Assembly (NCBI RefSeq): GCF_000715495.1
Contig: NZ_JNLX01000059.1
Span: forward strand, 1 to 64,000
Reading direction: 5' to 3'
From: Hymenobacter sp. IS2118
GTDB taxonomy: Bacteria; Bacteroidota; Bacteroidia; Cytophagales; Hymenobacteraceae
Length of the DNA: 64,000 nt
Part shown: piece after piece, positions 35,501-44,100 of the stretch
Layout: every line of letters begins with the position of its first letter
How positions within the stretch are numbered: position 1 is the first letter of the stretch
The notes under the pieces: model-generated
What the model saw: the letters and a program-made list of their open reading frames with translations, nothing else
The model's database searches: none
What the model was told of the DNA's origin: nothing
Translations under genes and position numbers: made by a program

Positions 35501-36093
35501 CCGGCCCCGGCGACATGGGCAAAATGCAGCAGCAGCTAAACGAGCAAATTCAGAAGCTCTCGCAGAGTGGCAAATCGGGCCGCGAAATGTCGCAGGAGCT
35601 GGCCAAGCTGGCCGGCCAGCAGCAGATGCTGCGCCAGGCCATGCAGCAGCTCGACAAAATGCAGCAGGGCGCGGGCAAGCCCGGCGGCAAGGCGGGCCAG
35701 GGCAAAGAAGGTGGCAAGGAAGACCAGGAGGGCGGCGCCAATGGCAAGGACGGCAAAGGCGAAGAGGGCGGCGGCGGCACCGGCGAGCTCAAGAAAATGA
35801 TGGAGCAAACCGAAACCGACCTCGTGAACAAGCGCCTGACCCAGGAAACCATCCTGCGTCAGCAGCAAATTCTCACCCGCCTGCTCGAAGTAGAGAAGTC
35901 GGCCCGCGAGCGCGACCAGGACACCAAGCGCGAAGCCCAGTCCGCGCAGGTAAAGACGCCTGTTTTTCCACCTGGCTTCGATAAATACAAGGCAAACAAA
36001 GAACGCCAGACGGAATTACTACGTAGTACACCCCCGAGCCTTACTCCGTACTATCAACGCGAAGTAGGTGAGTACTTTCAGAAGATTAAATAG
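32584..36093 (+). CDS. DUF4175 family giant membrane protein with coiled coil
   Basis: 1169 residues. An N-terminal region has three hydrophobic segments (about 35-57, 60-80 and 170-188). An Ig-like region follows (about 200-490, with RDDYGLTRLELHYRLMRGG). Then comes a very long Lys/Gln/Glu-rich coiled coil (about 510-960). Two Gly/Lys/Gln-rich low-complexity inserts (about 955-980 and 1030-1065) break it up, and YYQREVGEYFQKIK ends the protein. DUF4175 proteins are widespread in Bacteroidota and Proteobacteria with no proven role; the shape suggests a periplasm-spanning scaffold. It is the first gene of a co-directional run with the RsbW-like gene and ybeY. Confidence 0.88.
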   Translation: MAMLIERGAAAAEYPALARVRTELEAFKRKFYLNLLVRGALVAVGLLLTLFVVFNVLEYFLYLPTAVRAGLLFSFLALVVYSFGRWIWTPLAALTNLRRLLSDEQAARRVGELFPEVQDRLLNALQLQGQARDNALVAASLEQRAAQLGNISFAQGIDIKQQSRPLWKYAAVPVALLLVLLALYPSFLVQGTERIWHYKRAYSPPAPFQFVIKNAKLTAFRGEDFTLDVGVTGAALPAEMRIAYGEGERRLSKVAGRGDQFRYTFEQPQGDVTFQLEGAGFNSPEYTLTVLERPNLRDFKVNITYPSYTGKTAETIANGGNLTVPEGSTVRWEFATAATDELALVFQNPDEVVAATGDDGTFVASRRVLRSQPYLLRLKNPASLNRDPISYQLTAVPDLAPTLTLEAFSDTVTQRFLALGGTVRDDYGLTRLELHYRLMRGGNARAAGSYATRPLSLPRESAGTYAYTWNLNPLNLQPGDRLEYYVEAWDNDGVHGPKSSRTRPIEFRLPGRREMREELNAQAQSVASQMSQAAKQSEKLERELAKAQDKLKTKRDMSFQDRKQLENMLDEKQRMNEQVEQMQKMFEQLQQKQDQLSPKSEELAKKAEELKKLMNDLLDPETKKLYDKLQKLLEQQKQPDAEMQKLLQQLENKEDTLQKELDRALEMFKQMQLEQKVEETANKLEELAKDEEQLAEKTAQNDKENPDNKASNQEQKAKNEQLKQEQAQNQQAFEDLKKELQELKQLDKETGDQNGIDEQKPEQQQTDQDMEDSQEQLGKNQNGKAAAKQKSAAKRMKQMAKKMRDQMSEEESDQAQQNIDDLRDILENLLTLSFDQEGLMKDFRKVNQSDPRFVQLGQTQRKLRDDAKIIQDSLYALAKKEPKIQSFVTREVGEMNGRMDESLTHIQQRDPGRATATQQQAMTSMNNLALMLQSSLNQMQREAQAGKGQPQDGQGKPGKKKGKGKGQGKGNKPGPGDMGKMQQQLNEQIQKLSQSGKSGREMSQELAKLAGQQQMLRQAMQQLDKMQQGAGKPGGKAGQGKEGGKEDQEGGANGKDGKGEEGGGGTGELKKMMEQTETDLVNKRLTQETILRQQQILTRLLEVEKSARERDQDTKREAQSAQVKTPVFPPGFDKYKANKERQTELLRSTPPSLTPYYQREVGEYFQKIK

Positions 36094-36118
36094 GCGTTGC
36101 CCTACTTATCAGCCGGTT

Positions 36119-36149
36119 CTTCCGCTTATCGCAAACCGATAAGCGGAAG
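36119..36149. other. Perfect hairpin between DUF4175 gene and RsbW-like gene
   Basis: CTTCCGCTTATCG (36119-36131) pairs fully with 36137-36149 around a 5-base loop. No T-run follows. Its right arm ends at the -33 region of the next promoter, so it may be a regulatory site or weak terminator. Confidence 0.5.
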
Positions 36150-36174
36150 TCTGCCGTACTATCTACTACTTTTG
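36144..36174 (+). promoter_or_regulatory. Promoter of the RsbW-like/ybeY genes
   Basis: TACTTTTG (36167-36174) matches TAnnTTTG exactly. TCTG (36144-36147) is a 3/4 match for -33 with a 19 bp spacer. Confidence 0.5.
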
Positions 36175-36215
36175 CCGCCCCTAACACGCTGCCGCCCTTC
36201 CCATCAAACCACCTT

Positions 36216-36662
36216 ATGAAGCAGGTAAAAATTCAGATTCCGTCGCTCGTCGAAAACATCCGCGTGGTGGAGAGTTTTATCGATAATTCCAAGGATACCT
36301 TTCATATTGAGGACGATATCTACGGTAACATTATGGTGGCCGTGACCGAGGCGGTGAACAATGCTATCCGTCACGGCAACAAGTTCGACAAAGACAAGAA
36401 CGTCTACCTGTCGCTTTACGTGGAGCCGCAGCAGCTCAAGTTTGAGATTGAAGACGAAGGTGCCGGCTTCAATTACGACAACCTGGACGACCCCACGGCG
36501 CCCGAGAACCTGGAAAACCCCGGCGGCCGCGGTATTTTCCTCATCCGCCATTTGGCCGATGAAGTAGAATTCAGCAAAGAAGGCCGCCGCGTGCAGCTCA
36601 CGTTCCAGCTCACGGCCGCGTCCGTGGACGAAAGCCCCGCTACCGACCACCTCGCAGCCTAA
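36216..36662 (+). CDS. RsbW-like ATP-binding serine kinase/anti-sigma protein
   Basis: 148 residues with a GHKL ATPase fold: N box MVAVTEAVNNAIRHGNKFD, G1 box DEGAGFNYDNL and G2 box NPGGRGIFLIRHLADEVEF. It resembles RsbW/SpoIIAB switch kinases that phosphorylate a STAS antagonist and bind sigma factors. No partner gene is adjacent, so the target is unknown. It is followed after 6 bp by ybeY, with which it is probably co-transcribed. Confidence 0.86.
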   Translation: MKQVKIQIPSLVENIRVVESFIDNSKDTFHIEDDIYGNIMVAVTEAVNNAIRHGNKFDKDKNVYLSLYVEPQQLKFEIEDEGAGFNYDNLDDPTAPENLENPGGRGIFLIRHLADEVEFSKEGRRVQLTFQLTAASVDESPATDHLAA

Positions 36663-36668
36663 AGCAGC

Positions 36669-37163
36669 ATGAACAGCCACCCGCCGGTGGGGCCTCCCCA
36701 CCACGAAACCCCGCCCGGCGACTTGCACCACGAGGCCCCGGGCATCGAGTTTATGGTGGAAGACGCGCCCGAATTTGAGCTCTCCGACGCCGAGGAGCTC
36801 ATCAGCTGGATTGAGCGCGTGGCTGCGGTGCATGAGCACCGCATTGTGCAGCTCACCTACATCTTTTGCTCCGACGACTACCTGCACCAGCTCAACGTGG
36901 AGTACCTCGACCACGACACGCTGACGGACGTTATCACCTTCGATAATTCCGACGATGCCGACATCCTGGAAGGCGACATCTTCATCAGCGTGGAGCGGGT
37001 GCGCGACAATGCCAAGGACCTGGGCGTGAGTTTCCGCGACGAGCTGCACCGCGTCATGATTCACGGCGTGCTGCACCTGCTGGGCTACCACGACAAGGAC
37101 CTGCTGAGCCAAACGGCCATGCGCGCCAAAGAGGACCACTGCCTTTCGCTACGCACGTTTTAG
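36669..37163 (+). CDS. ybeY: rRNA maturation endonuclease YbeY
   Basis: 164 residues. The zinc site is intact in HGVLHLLGYHD (H-x3-H-x5-H). Other blocks are VTFDNSDDADILEGDIFISVERV and the N-terminal YIFCSDDYLHQLNVEYLDHDTLTDVITF. YbeY trims the 3' end of 16S rRNA and takes part in ribosome quality control. The start is ATG 36669; an extra His/Pro-rich N-terminus of 28 residues precedes the usual start region (FMVEDAPEF), where an internal ATG at 36753 is the alternative. Confidence 0.93.
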   Translation: MNSHPPVGPPHHETPPGDLHHEAPGIEFMVEDAPEFELSDAEELISWIERVAAVHEHRIVQLTYIFCSDDYLHQLNVEYLDHDTLTDVITFDNSDDADILEGDIFISVERVRDNAKDLGVSFRDELHRVMIHGVLHLLGYHDKDLLSQTAMRAKEDHCLSLRTF

Positions 37164-37264
37164 GGCACCGTTTTTCAGACTGCTAACGCCCGCCTTGTGG
37201 GAAGTTTGGCATTGCCAACCCGGCTGGCTGCGATAGCTGGGCCATTGTTTGTTTGCCCCGTTTT

Positions 37265-37990
37265 ATGTCCGCTTCTTCTCCTGCGCCATCCTTTATTCGG
37301 GGCGAAGCTTTGGATTATTACCTGGCACAGGGCTACTACCGCATGCAGCAGGACCTGTTCACCTGCCAGTTTGTGCCTTTTGATGGCCGGATTTACACCG
37401 CCCACTGGCTGCGCGTGGTGCTGGCCGACGTGCAATGGGGCCCCGAACAGCGCCGCCTGCTGCGCCGCAACGCCCGTTTCGCGGCCACCGTTCAGCCGTT
37501 TCGCCTCACCGCCGAGTACGAGGAGCTGTACACGCGCTACCGGAATGCCATCACCTTCGATGCCGCGCCCAGCGTGGAGGCCGTGCTGCTGGGCGGCGAG
37601 GCGCACAACGCTTTCAATACCTACACCATCGAGCTGCGCGATGCCGGACGCCTCATCGCCGTCGGCATTTTCGACCGCGGCGACCGCAGCCTGGCGGGCA
37701 TCCTCAACTTCTACGACCCCACTTACCACCGCCACAGCCTCGGCAAATACCTGCTGCTGCTAAAAGCCGACTATGCCCGCCGCCTGCGGCTGGACTATTA
37801 TTATCCCGGCTACGTGGTGCACGACTACCCCAAATTCGACTATAAGCTGTTTCTTAGTTCCTCAGCCACGGAAGTATTCGACTGCGTGCGGGGCCAGTGG
37901 CAGCCATTTTCCTGGGACGCAGTAGCCGCCCATTCGGCCGAGCTGCTGGCCGAGTGGCTCCCAGAGGAACTGCGCAGCCCTGAGCAATAA
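37265..37990 (+). CDS. Arginyl-tRNA-protein transferase-like (ATE/Bpt) protein
   Basis: 241 residues from ATG 37265. It has the C-terminal GNAT-type half of arginyl/leucyl-tRNA-protein transferases: LIAVGIFDRGDRSLAGILNFYDPTYHRHSLGKYLLL and YYYPGYVVHDYPKFDYKL, while the N-terminal half includes FVPFDGRIYTAHWLRV. Such enzymes attach Arg or Leu to N-terminal acidic residues to make N-degrons. The usual Cys-rich N-terminal block seen in eukaryotic ATE is not clear, so activity is inferred. It lies between ybeY and mnmG. Confidence 0.72.
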   Translation: MSASSPAPSFIRGEALDYYLAQGYYRMQQDLFTCQFVPFDGRIYTAHWLRVVLADVQWGPEQRRLLRRNARFAATVQPFRLTAEYEELYTRYRNAITFDAAPSVEAVLLGGEAHNAFNTYTIELRDAGRLIAVGIFDRGDRSLAGILNFYDPTYHRHSLGKYLLLLKADYARRLRLDYYYPGYVVHDYPKFDYKLFLSSSATEVFDCVRGQWQPFSWDAVAAHSAELLAEWLPEELRSPEQ

Positions 37991-38074
37991 CGTTACGGGC
38001 GCTGCCATTACGTTGCGCAATTACGGCGGCGTGGTTGCGGCGCGGCGCCTATCCTGAATTGCGTAATTTTGCAG

Positions 38075-38174
38075 GAACGCGCCTTGGCGCGTTCTGCGTT
38101 AGAACATTCAGCGTTGGCTCAATTCTAAATTATACCGCGTCGGTGCGGCACACCGAACGCGCTCTGGCGCGTTC
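38075..38174. repeat. Two GAACGCGC hairpins before mnmG
   Basis: GAACGCGCC (38075-38083) pairs with GGCGCGTTC (38086-38094). A second copy, GAACGCGC (38155-38162) with GCGCGTTC (38167-38174), ends 8 bp before the mnmG ATG. Confidence 0.75.
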
Positions 38175-38182
38175 CTACAATT

Positions 38183-40051
38183 ATGTTTCAGCAAGAAGAA
38201 TACGACGTTATTGTAGTAGGCGCGGGCCACGCCGGTTGCGAAGCCGCCGCCGCCGCCGCCAACCTGGGCTCGAAAGTGCTGCTGGTAACGATGAACATGA
38301 ACACCATCGCCCAAATGTCGTGCAACCCGGCCATGGGCGGCGTGGCCAAGGGCCAGATTGTGCGCGAAATCGACGCGCTGGGCGGCCAGTCGGGCATCAT
38401 CACCGACCAGACCATGATTCAGTTTCGGATGCTGAACCGCTCCAAAGGCCCCGCCATGTGGAGCCCCCGCGCCCAAAGCGACCGGATGCGCTTCGCCGAA
38501 GCCTGGCGCCTGACCCTGGAAGGCATAGCAAACGTGGACTTCTGGCAGGAAGCTGTGACCGGCATCGTGGTGGAAAACGACGTCTGCGTGGGCGTGAAAA
38601 CCCAGCTCGGCATTGAGTTCCGGGGCAAGTCGGTGGTGCTGACGAACGGCACGTTTCTCAACGGCCTCATTCACATTGGCGAGAAGAACTTTGGCGGCGG
38701 CCGGGCCGCGGAGAAGGGCAGCCGCGGCATCACGGAGCAGCTGCTGGAGCTGGGCTTTGAGGCCGGCCGCATGAAAACCGGCACCCCGCCCCGCGTGGAC
38801 GGCCGCAGCCTCGACTACTCCAAAATGGAAGTGCAGGGCGGCGACGAGGTGCCCAGCAAATTCTCTTACCTCGACACGCCGCGCCTTACGCAGCAGCGGC
38901 CCTGCTACATCACCTACACCAACGAGCGGGTGCACGACATCCTGCGCGAGGGTTTCGAGAAGTCGCCCATGTTCCAGGGCCGCATCAAGGGCCTGGGGCC
39001 GCGCTACTGCCCCAGCGTGGAGGATAAAATCAACCGCTTTGCCGACAAGGACCGCCACCAGATTTTCGTGGAGCCGGAGGGTTGGAGCACGGTGGAATGC
39101 TACGTGAACGGCTTTTCGAGCAGCCTGCCCGAGGACGTGCAGTACCGCGCCCTGCGCGAAATCGCGGGCTTCGAGCACGCCAAGATGTTCCGGCCCGGCT
39201 ACGCCATCGAGTACGACTTCTTCCCGCCCACCCAACTCAGCCTCACGCTTGAAACCAAGCGGATTGCGGGGCTGTATTTCGCGGGCCAGATAAACGGCAC
39301 CACGGGCTACGAAGAAGCCGCCTGCCAGGGCCTGATGGCCGGCATCAACGCCCACAACAAGGTGCACGGCCGGCAGCCCTTCGTACTCAAGCGGAGCGAG
39401 GCCTACATCGGCGTGCTCATTGATGACCTGGTGAACAAAGGCACCGACGAGCCTTACCGCATGTTCACGAGCCGGGCCGAGCACCGCATTCTGTTGCGCC
39501 AGGACAATGCCGACCTGCGCCTCACGCCGCTGGGCCACGAGCTGGGCCTGGCTTCGGACGCGCGTCTGGCGCGCGTGCGGATGAAGGAAGCGCAAGCCGC
39601 CGAGCTGGCCGAGCTGCTCCAGAAATTCGCCATCGAAACCACCGAAATCAACCCGCTGCTCACGGAGCTGGGCTCGGCCGAAATCCACGAAAAAACCCGT
39701 GCCGTGAACCTGCTGCGCCGCCCCAACGTGGAACTGGCCGACCTGCGCCGGGCCCTGCCCGCGCTGGATGCCGCCTTGGCGGCGTTCGATGCCGAGGCGC
39801 TGGAACAGTCCATCATCAACATCAAGTACGAAACCTACCTGCAGAAGGAGCACCAGCAGGCCGCGCGCCAGCAGGAGTTGGAAAACTTTGTGATTCAGGG
39901 CCGGCTCGACTACCGGGCCATGCCCGCGCTTAGCCACGAAGCCCGCGAAAAGCTCCTCAAGATTCAGCCCGAAACCATTGGGCAAGCCTCGCGCATCAGC
40001 GGCATCTCCCCGGCCGACGTGTCGGTGCTGATGGTGTATTTGGGGCGATGA
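38183..40051 (+). CDS. mnmG: tRNA uridine 5-carboxymethylaminomethyl modification enzyme MnmG (GidA)
   Basis: 622 residues. FAD site [20 protein letters not shown] at the N-terminus, then [20 protein letters not shown], the signature [16 protein letters not shown], and [22 protein letters not shown] near 370. The C-terminal helical domain (from about 560, binding MnmE/tRNA) is complete. With MnmE it modifies wobble uridine in certain tRNAs. mnmG often lies close to the replication origin in bacteria, which fits the DnaA-box region 3.3 kb downstream. Its stop overlaps the next start by 4 bp. Confidence 0.97.
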   Translation: MFQQEEYDVIVVGAGHAGCEAAAAAANLGSKVLLVTMNMNTIAQMSCNPAMGGVAKGQIVREIDALGGQSGIITDQTMIQFRMLNRSKGPAMWSPRAQSDRMRFAEAWRLTLEGIANVDFWQEAVTGIVVENDVCVGVKTQLGIEFRGKSVVLTNGTFLNGLIHIGEKNFGGGRAAEKGSRGITEQLLELGFEAGRMKTGTPPRVDGRSLDYSKMEVQGGDEVPSKFSYLDTPRLTQQRPCYITYTNERVHDILREGFEKSPMFQGRIKGLGPRYCPSVEDKINRFADKDRHQIFVEPEGWSTVECYVNGFSSSLPEDVQYRALREIAGFEHAKMFRPGYAIEYDFFPPTQLSLTLETKRIAGLYFAGQINGTTGYEEAACQGLMAGINAHNKVHGRQPFVLKRSEAYIGVLIDDLVNKGTDEPYRMFTSRAEHRILLRQDNADLRLTPLGHELGLASDARLARVRMKEAQAAELAELLQKFAIETTEINPLLTELGSAEIHEKTRAVNLLRRPNVELADLRRALPALDAALAAFDAEALEQSIINIKYETYLQKEHQQAARQQELENFVIQGRLDYRAMPALSHEAREKLLKIQPETIGQASRISGISPADVSVLMVYLGR

Positions 40052-40383
40052 AAACCGGAGAAGCAGCTAGTAATTGGTCTCGCTTCCTGTTTTGGACGGG
40101 TCTGCTGAACGGGCTAGTTTTGTGCGGACTGCTGATTAGCTACCGGTCTGAGGAAACTCACTTCTGGGCAATGGGTTGCTGGCTCCTGCTGCTGGCACAA
40201 GGGCTGCTGGCCATTGTGGTTATGGTTCGCAGACTCCTGAATCGACGGTGGGGCCCGGCCTTGGTCTGGCTGCTGTGGGCTGGTCTGGGATTGGGGCTTT
40301 GGGTCATCGCCACACTGCCGGTACTGGTGCTTAACGGAGCCGGCACTACGATTGATGGGCCACTACTGGGTAGCCCGGAGTGA
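40048..40383 (+). CDS. Small hypothetical membrane protein
   Basis: 111 residues with three hydrophobic segments (about 12-30, 38-60, 68-93). It starts inside the mnmG stop (ATGA overlap), indicating coupling. No motif or family recognised. A codon-use comparison with neighbours was not made, but the frame continues across the mnmG end cleanly, so it looks real. Confidence 0.62.
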   Translation: MKTGEAASNWSRFLFWTGLLNGLVLCGLLISYRSEETHFWAMGCWLLLLAQGLLAIVVMVRRLLNRRWGPALVWLLWAGLGLGLWVIATLPVLVLNGAGTTIDGPLLGSPE

Positions 40384-40577
40384 ATCTGACCGTGCAGATT
40401 CGCTGTATCGCCGACCTGATTTCATACCAAGATAGTCCAGAGCAAATGGAGCAACGGCCTACTGTAATTCAGGCCGCAGCCTTATTGTAGCCCCAAAAGC
40501 CTATTTTTGCTAGTGCAATACAAATAGCGGCCTGATGCAAGTCAGGCTGCTTCGCTTATAGTCTGAACATCTGCCCT

Positions 40578-41483
40578 GTGTCCTACGAACGATTAGAAAA
40601 CTGCCCGATTTGCGGCAAAACAGATTTCAAGAACAAGCTGGTGGTGGAAGACCGCACGGTGAGCCACGAGAGTTTCGCCATTGTGCAGTGCGCGGCGTGC
40701 ACGTTTCAGTTTACCAACCCCCGGCCCGGCGCGGCCGATATTGGCCGCTACTACGAGTCGGACGCCTACGTTTCGCACAACAGCAGCGCGGCCGGCCTGG
40801 TGAACCAGGCCTACAAAGTGGCCCGGTTTTTCACCATGCGCCGCAAGGTGGGCCTGCTGAATAAGTACGCGCCCCGCCGGGGCAAAATGCTGGACTACGG
40901 CTGCGGCACGGGCCATTTTCTGGCTGCGGCCAAGGCTGGGAGCTGGCAGGTAGCGGGCCTGGAGCCCAGCCCGCGCGCCCGGCAGGAAGCCAGCCAGCGC
41001 CTCGGCCAGCCCATCGGCGAACAGGAGTTGACGGCATTTGAGCCCGGCACTTTCGATGCCATTACGTTGTGGCACGTGCTCGAACACGTGCACACCCTCA
41101 ACGAAACCCTCACCCAGCTCACGGCCTTGCTCAAGCCCGATGGCGTGCTGCTGATTGCTGTGCCCAACGTGGAAAGTCTCGACGCCCAGCACTACCGCGA
41201 GCTGTGGGCGGCCTACGACGTGCCGCGCCACCTCTACCATTTTGCGCCCAAAACCATGACCCAGCTGCTGAAAAAGCACAAGCTGGTTGTCAGTGAAACC
41301 TTGCCTATGCCGCTGGATGCCTACTACGTGAGCATGCTCAGCGAGAAGCACAAGGCCGAGCGCGCCGGTGGCCTGCTCACGGTGCTGAAGGCGGGCTACA
41401 AGTCGAACCAGTACGCGGCGCAGCACGAAGGGCAGTATTCGAGCCTGCTGTACGTGGCCCGGCGGCGCACCCCGGCGGCCTGA
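40578..41483 (+). CDS. Class I SAM-dependent methyltransferase with N-terminal zinc ribbon
   Basis: 301 residues from GTG 40578. Residues 9-42 hold two Cys pairs (CPICGK and CAACTF), a zinc ribbon. The methyltransferase has motif I MLDYGCGTGHFLAAAK, an acidic residue in GLEPSPRA, motif IV FDAITLWHVLEHVH and PDGVLLIAVPN. The combination matches bacterial C-methyltransferase-like proteins acting on sugars or lipids; the substrate is unknown. Start: no ATG is available, GTG gives the full ribbon. The end overlaps the next gene by one base (TGATG). Confidence 0.86.
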   Translation: MSYERLENCPICGKTDFKNKLVVEDRTVSHESFAIVQCAACTFQFTNPRPGAADIGRYYESDAYVSHNSSAAGLVNQAYKVARFFTMRRKVGLLNKYAPRRGKMLDYGCGTGHFLAAAKAGSWQVAGLEPSPRARQEASQRLGQPIGEQELTAFEPGTFDAITLWHVLEHVHTLNETLTQLTALLKPDGVLLIAVPNVESLDAQHYRELWAAYDVPRHLYHFAPKTMTQLLKKHKLVVSETLPMPLDAYYVSMLSEKHKAERAGGLLTVLKAGYKSNQYAAQHEGQYSSLLYVARRRTPAA

Positions 41484-41758
41484 TGCGGCGGGCGGCACGG
41501 TTGGGGCTAATGCTGGCGCTGGCCACCGGTGGGCTGCCAGCATTAGCCCAGACCCTGCCCGCGCCAGCTGCCTCAACGCGGCCCGATTCGGTAAAAATTG
41601 CGCCGCCCACGTTCGTGGTGGATACCGCCCGCAACGTAACCGTCGTTACGGCCGAGCCCAGCGAGGTGGTAACCCGGCCGTTGGCGTGGCGCATCGGGGC
41701 CGCCATTCTTGTCCTTACGCTCACCACGTTGCTGTTGTATAATGTCCGTTCGCGCTGA
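41483..41758 (+). CDS. Small exported protein with C-terminal membrane helix
   Basis: 91 residues. Signal peptide (RLGLMLALATGGLPALAQ), then a short polar part and a second hydrophobic helix (IGAAILVLTLTTLLLYNV) at the C-terminus. It overlaps the methyltransferase stop by 1 bp and the next gene by 17 bp, so it belongs to an operon with both. No family recognised. Confidence 0.65.
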   Translation: MRRAARLGLMLALATGGLPALAQTLPAPAASTRPDSVKIAPPTFVVDTARNVTVVTAEPSEVVTRPLAWRIGAAILVLTLTTLLLYNVRSR

Positions 41759-43370
41759 ATTGCTGGCTTTGCTGGCGCTGGTTGCCCTGCTTGAAAGCTG
41801 CGCCGCCGTGGCCCCGCCCCTGGGTGGCCCGCGCGACCGCACGCCGCCGCGCCTCATCGGCAGCTCGCCCGATAGCGCGGCCCGCAACGTGAAGCAGCTG
41901 TTCGTGCGCCTCGATTTTTCGGAGCCCGTTGTCACCAAGGAGCTGAGCAAAAACCTGCTCATCACGCCCCAGCTGGCCGCCGACAACCCTTACAAGCTGC
42001 GCGAGGACCGCAACTCCATCACCCTGCTTTTCGAGAAGCCGCTCGACGCCAATACCACCTACAGCATCAACTTCCGGGATGCCGTGGTGGACATCACCGA
42101 AGGCTTACCGGCCAAAAATGCCGCCCTCAACTTCAGCACCGGCGCCGTGCTGGACTCGGGCAAAGTGAGTGGCACCGTCACCGATTTGCTCACCACCAAA
42201 CCCGTGGCCGAGGCCAGCATCGGCCTATACCGGGCCGCCGATACGGCCGGGGTGCGCCGCGGCCGGCCCTACTATTCCGTGCTCACCGATAAGGAAGGCA
42301 AGTTCAGCCTGGGCTTTCTCAAAGCCGGGGAGTATAAGATTTACGCCGTGGCCGACAAGAACAACAACGGCCGCTTCGACGATGGTGAGAAAATAGCCTA
42401 CCTGCCCGCCCCCGTCGCCATTGGCGGCGACAGCACCCGGCCGCTGGCACTGGTCCTCACCCAACCCGACCAGCGCCCACCCCTCAGCACCAGCCGCCAG
42501 TACAGCCCCACGCAGCTGCGCCTGAGTTTCAATGAGGGGCTGCGCACGGTGGCTTTAGCGCCGGTGGGCCCGGCCTCGCCGGCCGTGGCGGAGGCCGTTT
42601 TGCTGGCCGACCGCGGCAAGTCCGTCGTCATTTTTAAGACGCCGTCCGTGGGCGATGGCCGTTTCCTGCTCACGGCTACCGACAGCACGGGCAACGTGCT
42701 GCGCGATACCCTCAACCTGAAGTTTCCGGTACCCGCCGCCACGGCCAAAAAGGCGGCCGCTCCGGCCCTGTATTCGGTAGAAGGCAGCCCGACCGCCGTG
42801 TACCCCGAGGGTCAGGTCAAGTTCTTGTTTAGCGTGCCGTTGCGGATGGCTCCCGATAAGCCATACGGCACGCTCGTCGAGGACTCGACCAAAAGCCGAC
42901 CGCTGCGCCTGCCCGCCGATGGCACCCTCAGCGCCGACCGCACCCAGCTCGCCGTGCGCTTCAAATCGAAGGCCAAAACCCGCCTCGAAATCGTGCTCGA
43001 TACCACGGCCATCACCGCCATTACCGGCGAGCGGCTCCGGTTGAAGCCCCTGCGGCTGGGCATCAGCGAGCAGGACGTTTCCAACAGCTTGTCGGGCACC
43101 ATCACCACCAAGGAACAGAATTTTGAGCTGCAATTGCTGGACGATAAGCTGCAGGTGGTGGCCAGCCTGGCCTCGCCCAAGGGCTCGTATCTGTTTGCCA
43201 ACCTCGCGCCGGGCACCTACCGCCTGCGGGTGCTGGTAGACCGCGACGGCGACGGCAAATGGCGCAACGGCGACCCCAACCTGCTGCTGCCCCCCGAACC
43301 GGTGTTCCTCGACCCGCGGCCCCAGCAGGTGCGGGCGGGCTTCGACATCGTGACTCCGCTGGCTTTTTAA
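41742..43370 (+). CDS. Ig-like domain lipoprotein
   Basis: 542 residues from ATG 41742. Lipobox LLESC (Cys20). It begins with a Big_5-type Ig-like domain (PPRLIGSSPDSAARNVKQLFVRLDFSEPV, then TTYSINFRDAVVDITEG). A carboxypeptidase-regulatory-like sandwich follows (GKVSGTVTDLLTTKPVAEASI...GEYKIYAVADKNNNGRFDDGE), further beta domains, and a final 'GTYRLRVLVDRDGDGKWRNGD' module. This architecture is common in Bacteroidota next to mnmG and a methyltransferase. It is probably surface exposed; the ligand is unknown. Confidence 0.85.
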   Translation: MSVRAELLALLALVALLESCAAVAPPLGGPRDRTPPRLIGSSPDSAARNVKQLFVRLDFSEPVVTKELSKNLLITPQLAADNPYKLREDRNSITLLFEKPLDANTTYSINFRDAVVDITEGLPAKNAALNFSTGAVLDSGKVSGTVTDLLTTKPVAEASIGLYRAADTAGVRRGRPYYSVLTDKEGKFSLGFLKAGEYKIYAVADKNNNGRFDDGEKIAYLPAPVAIGGDSTRPLALVLTQPDQRPPLSTSRQYSPTQLRLSFNEGLRTVALAPVGPASPAVAEAVLLADRGKSVVIFKTPSVGDGRFLLTATDSTGNVLRDTLNLKFPVPAATAKKAAAPALYSVEGSPTAVYPEGQVKFLFSVPLRMAPDKPYGTLVEDSTKSRPLRLPADGTLSADRTQLAVRFKSKAKTRLEIVLDTTAITAITGERLRLKPLRLGISEQDVSNSLSGTITTKEQNFELQLLDDKLQVVASLASPKGSYLFANLAPGTYRLRVLVDRDGDGKWRNGDPNLLLPPEPVFLDPRPQQVRAGFDIVTPLAF

Positions 43371-43385
43371 GGTCGCCACACACCT

Positions 43386-43446
43386 AAAACCCTTCTCCTT
43401 TTCGTCGGCCGGCCGCCTGGGCCGCTGGCGAAAGGAGAGGGGTTTT
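43386..43446 (+). terminator. Terminator of the mnmG-to-Ig-like gene run
   Basis: AAAACCCTTCTCCTTTTCG (43386-43404) pairs with 43429-43446. A smaller GC hairpin occupies the loop, and TTTTCTCG follows. Confidence 0.65.
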
Positions 43447-43539
43447 CTCGTTTCGGCGGGTCCGGTATAAGCAGTGCGAGCCCGCCAAAGGCAGCCGATT
43501 CGGAGCCAAAAGCCACCTTACATAGCATTTGCTTCATAT

Positions 43540-44100
43540 TCTGGGGATAAGTGGGTAAGCCTGCTGAAAACAGCAAATCGGGTCGTACTTACCCACATTC
43601 GTGGATAACTTATGGCTGTTTCCAGTTACTGGCGGCCTTTTTCAGGGATAATCCACCGGTTTTCCACGCGGTTTTCCACACTCACTTTCCGATGTGGGCG
43701 ATTTCGGGGATAACCTGGGGGAAACAGTACCGCAACACGGGGATAAGTGGGGTAGAAGTTTTTTTGGTGGTTTCGGGCGCCCGACAGGGAAAAACGGCGG
43801 GGGATAACCGTGGATAACTTCCACACCCCAGACGGCCTTCCCACAACCCGGTTTTGGCGGGGATAATGAAAATGTGGAAAGCAGGTGGAGATGTTGAAAA
43901 TGCAGTTAACGTATTGCAAATCAAATTTATATTTTCCACAATGCCGGTGGATAGCGCGGGGATAAGCCCTTTGTTACCCCCACGTTTTCCACGCTGGGGA
44001 TAACCCTCCGAGCTTATCCACTTATCAACCGACCTAATGAGTGGAAATAAAAAAGGTTTTTTAGAAAAAAGATTTAACAAAAAAATAGAGTTGGGGAAAA
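43540..44100. other. Candidate chromosomal replication origin (oriC): DnaA-box cluster and A/T-rich tract
   Basis: A non-coding stretch with at least 16 DnaA-box-like 9-mers (TTATCCACA family, up to two mismatches) on both strands. Examples are 43542, 43600, 43660, 43672, 43705, 43738, 43800, 43809, 43858, 43932, 43957, 43985, 43995 and 44014. TTTTCCACA occurs at 43672 and 43932, CGTGGATAA at 43600 and 43809. At 44040-44100 the DNA becomes A-rich (AAATAAAAAAGG, AGAAAAAAGA, AACAAAAAAATA), a plausible unwinding element. No gene with family features overlaps it. mnmG lies 3.5 kb to the left. Confidence 0.75.

Noticed and set aside
38108..39985. Long minus-strand open frame opposite mnmG
   Set aside because: mnmG is certain on the other strand; the antisense product lacks any family feature.
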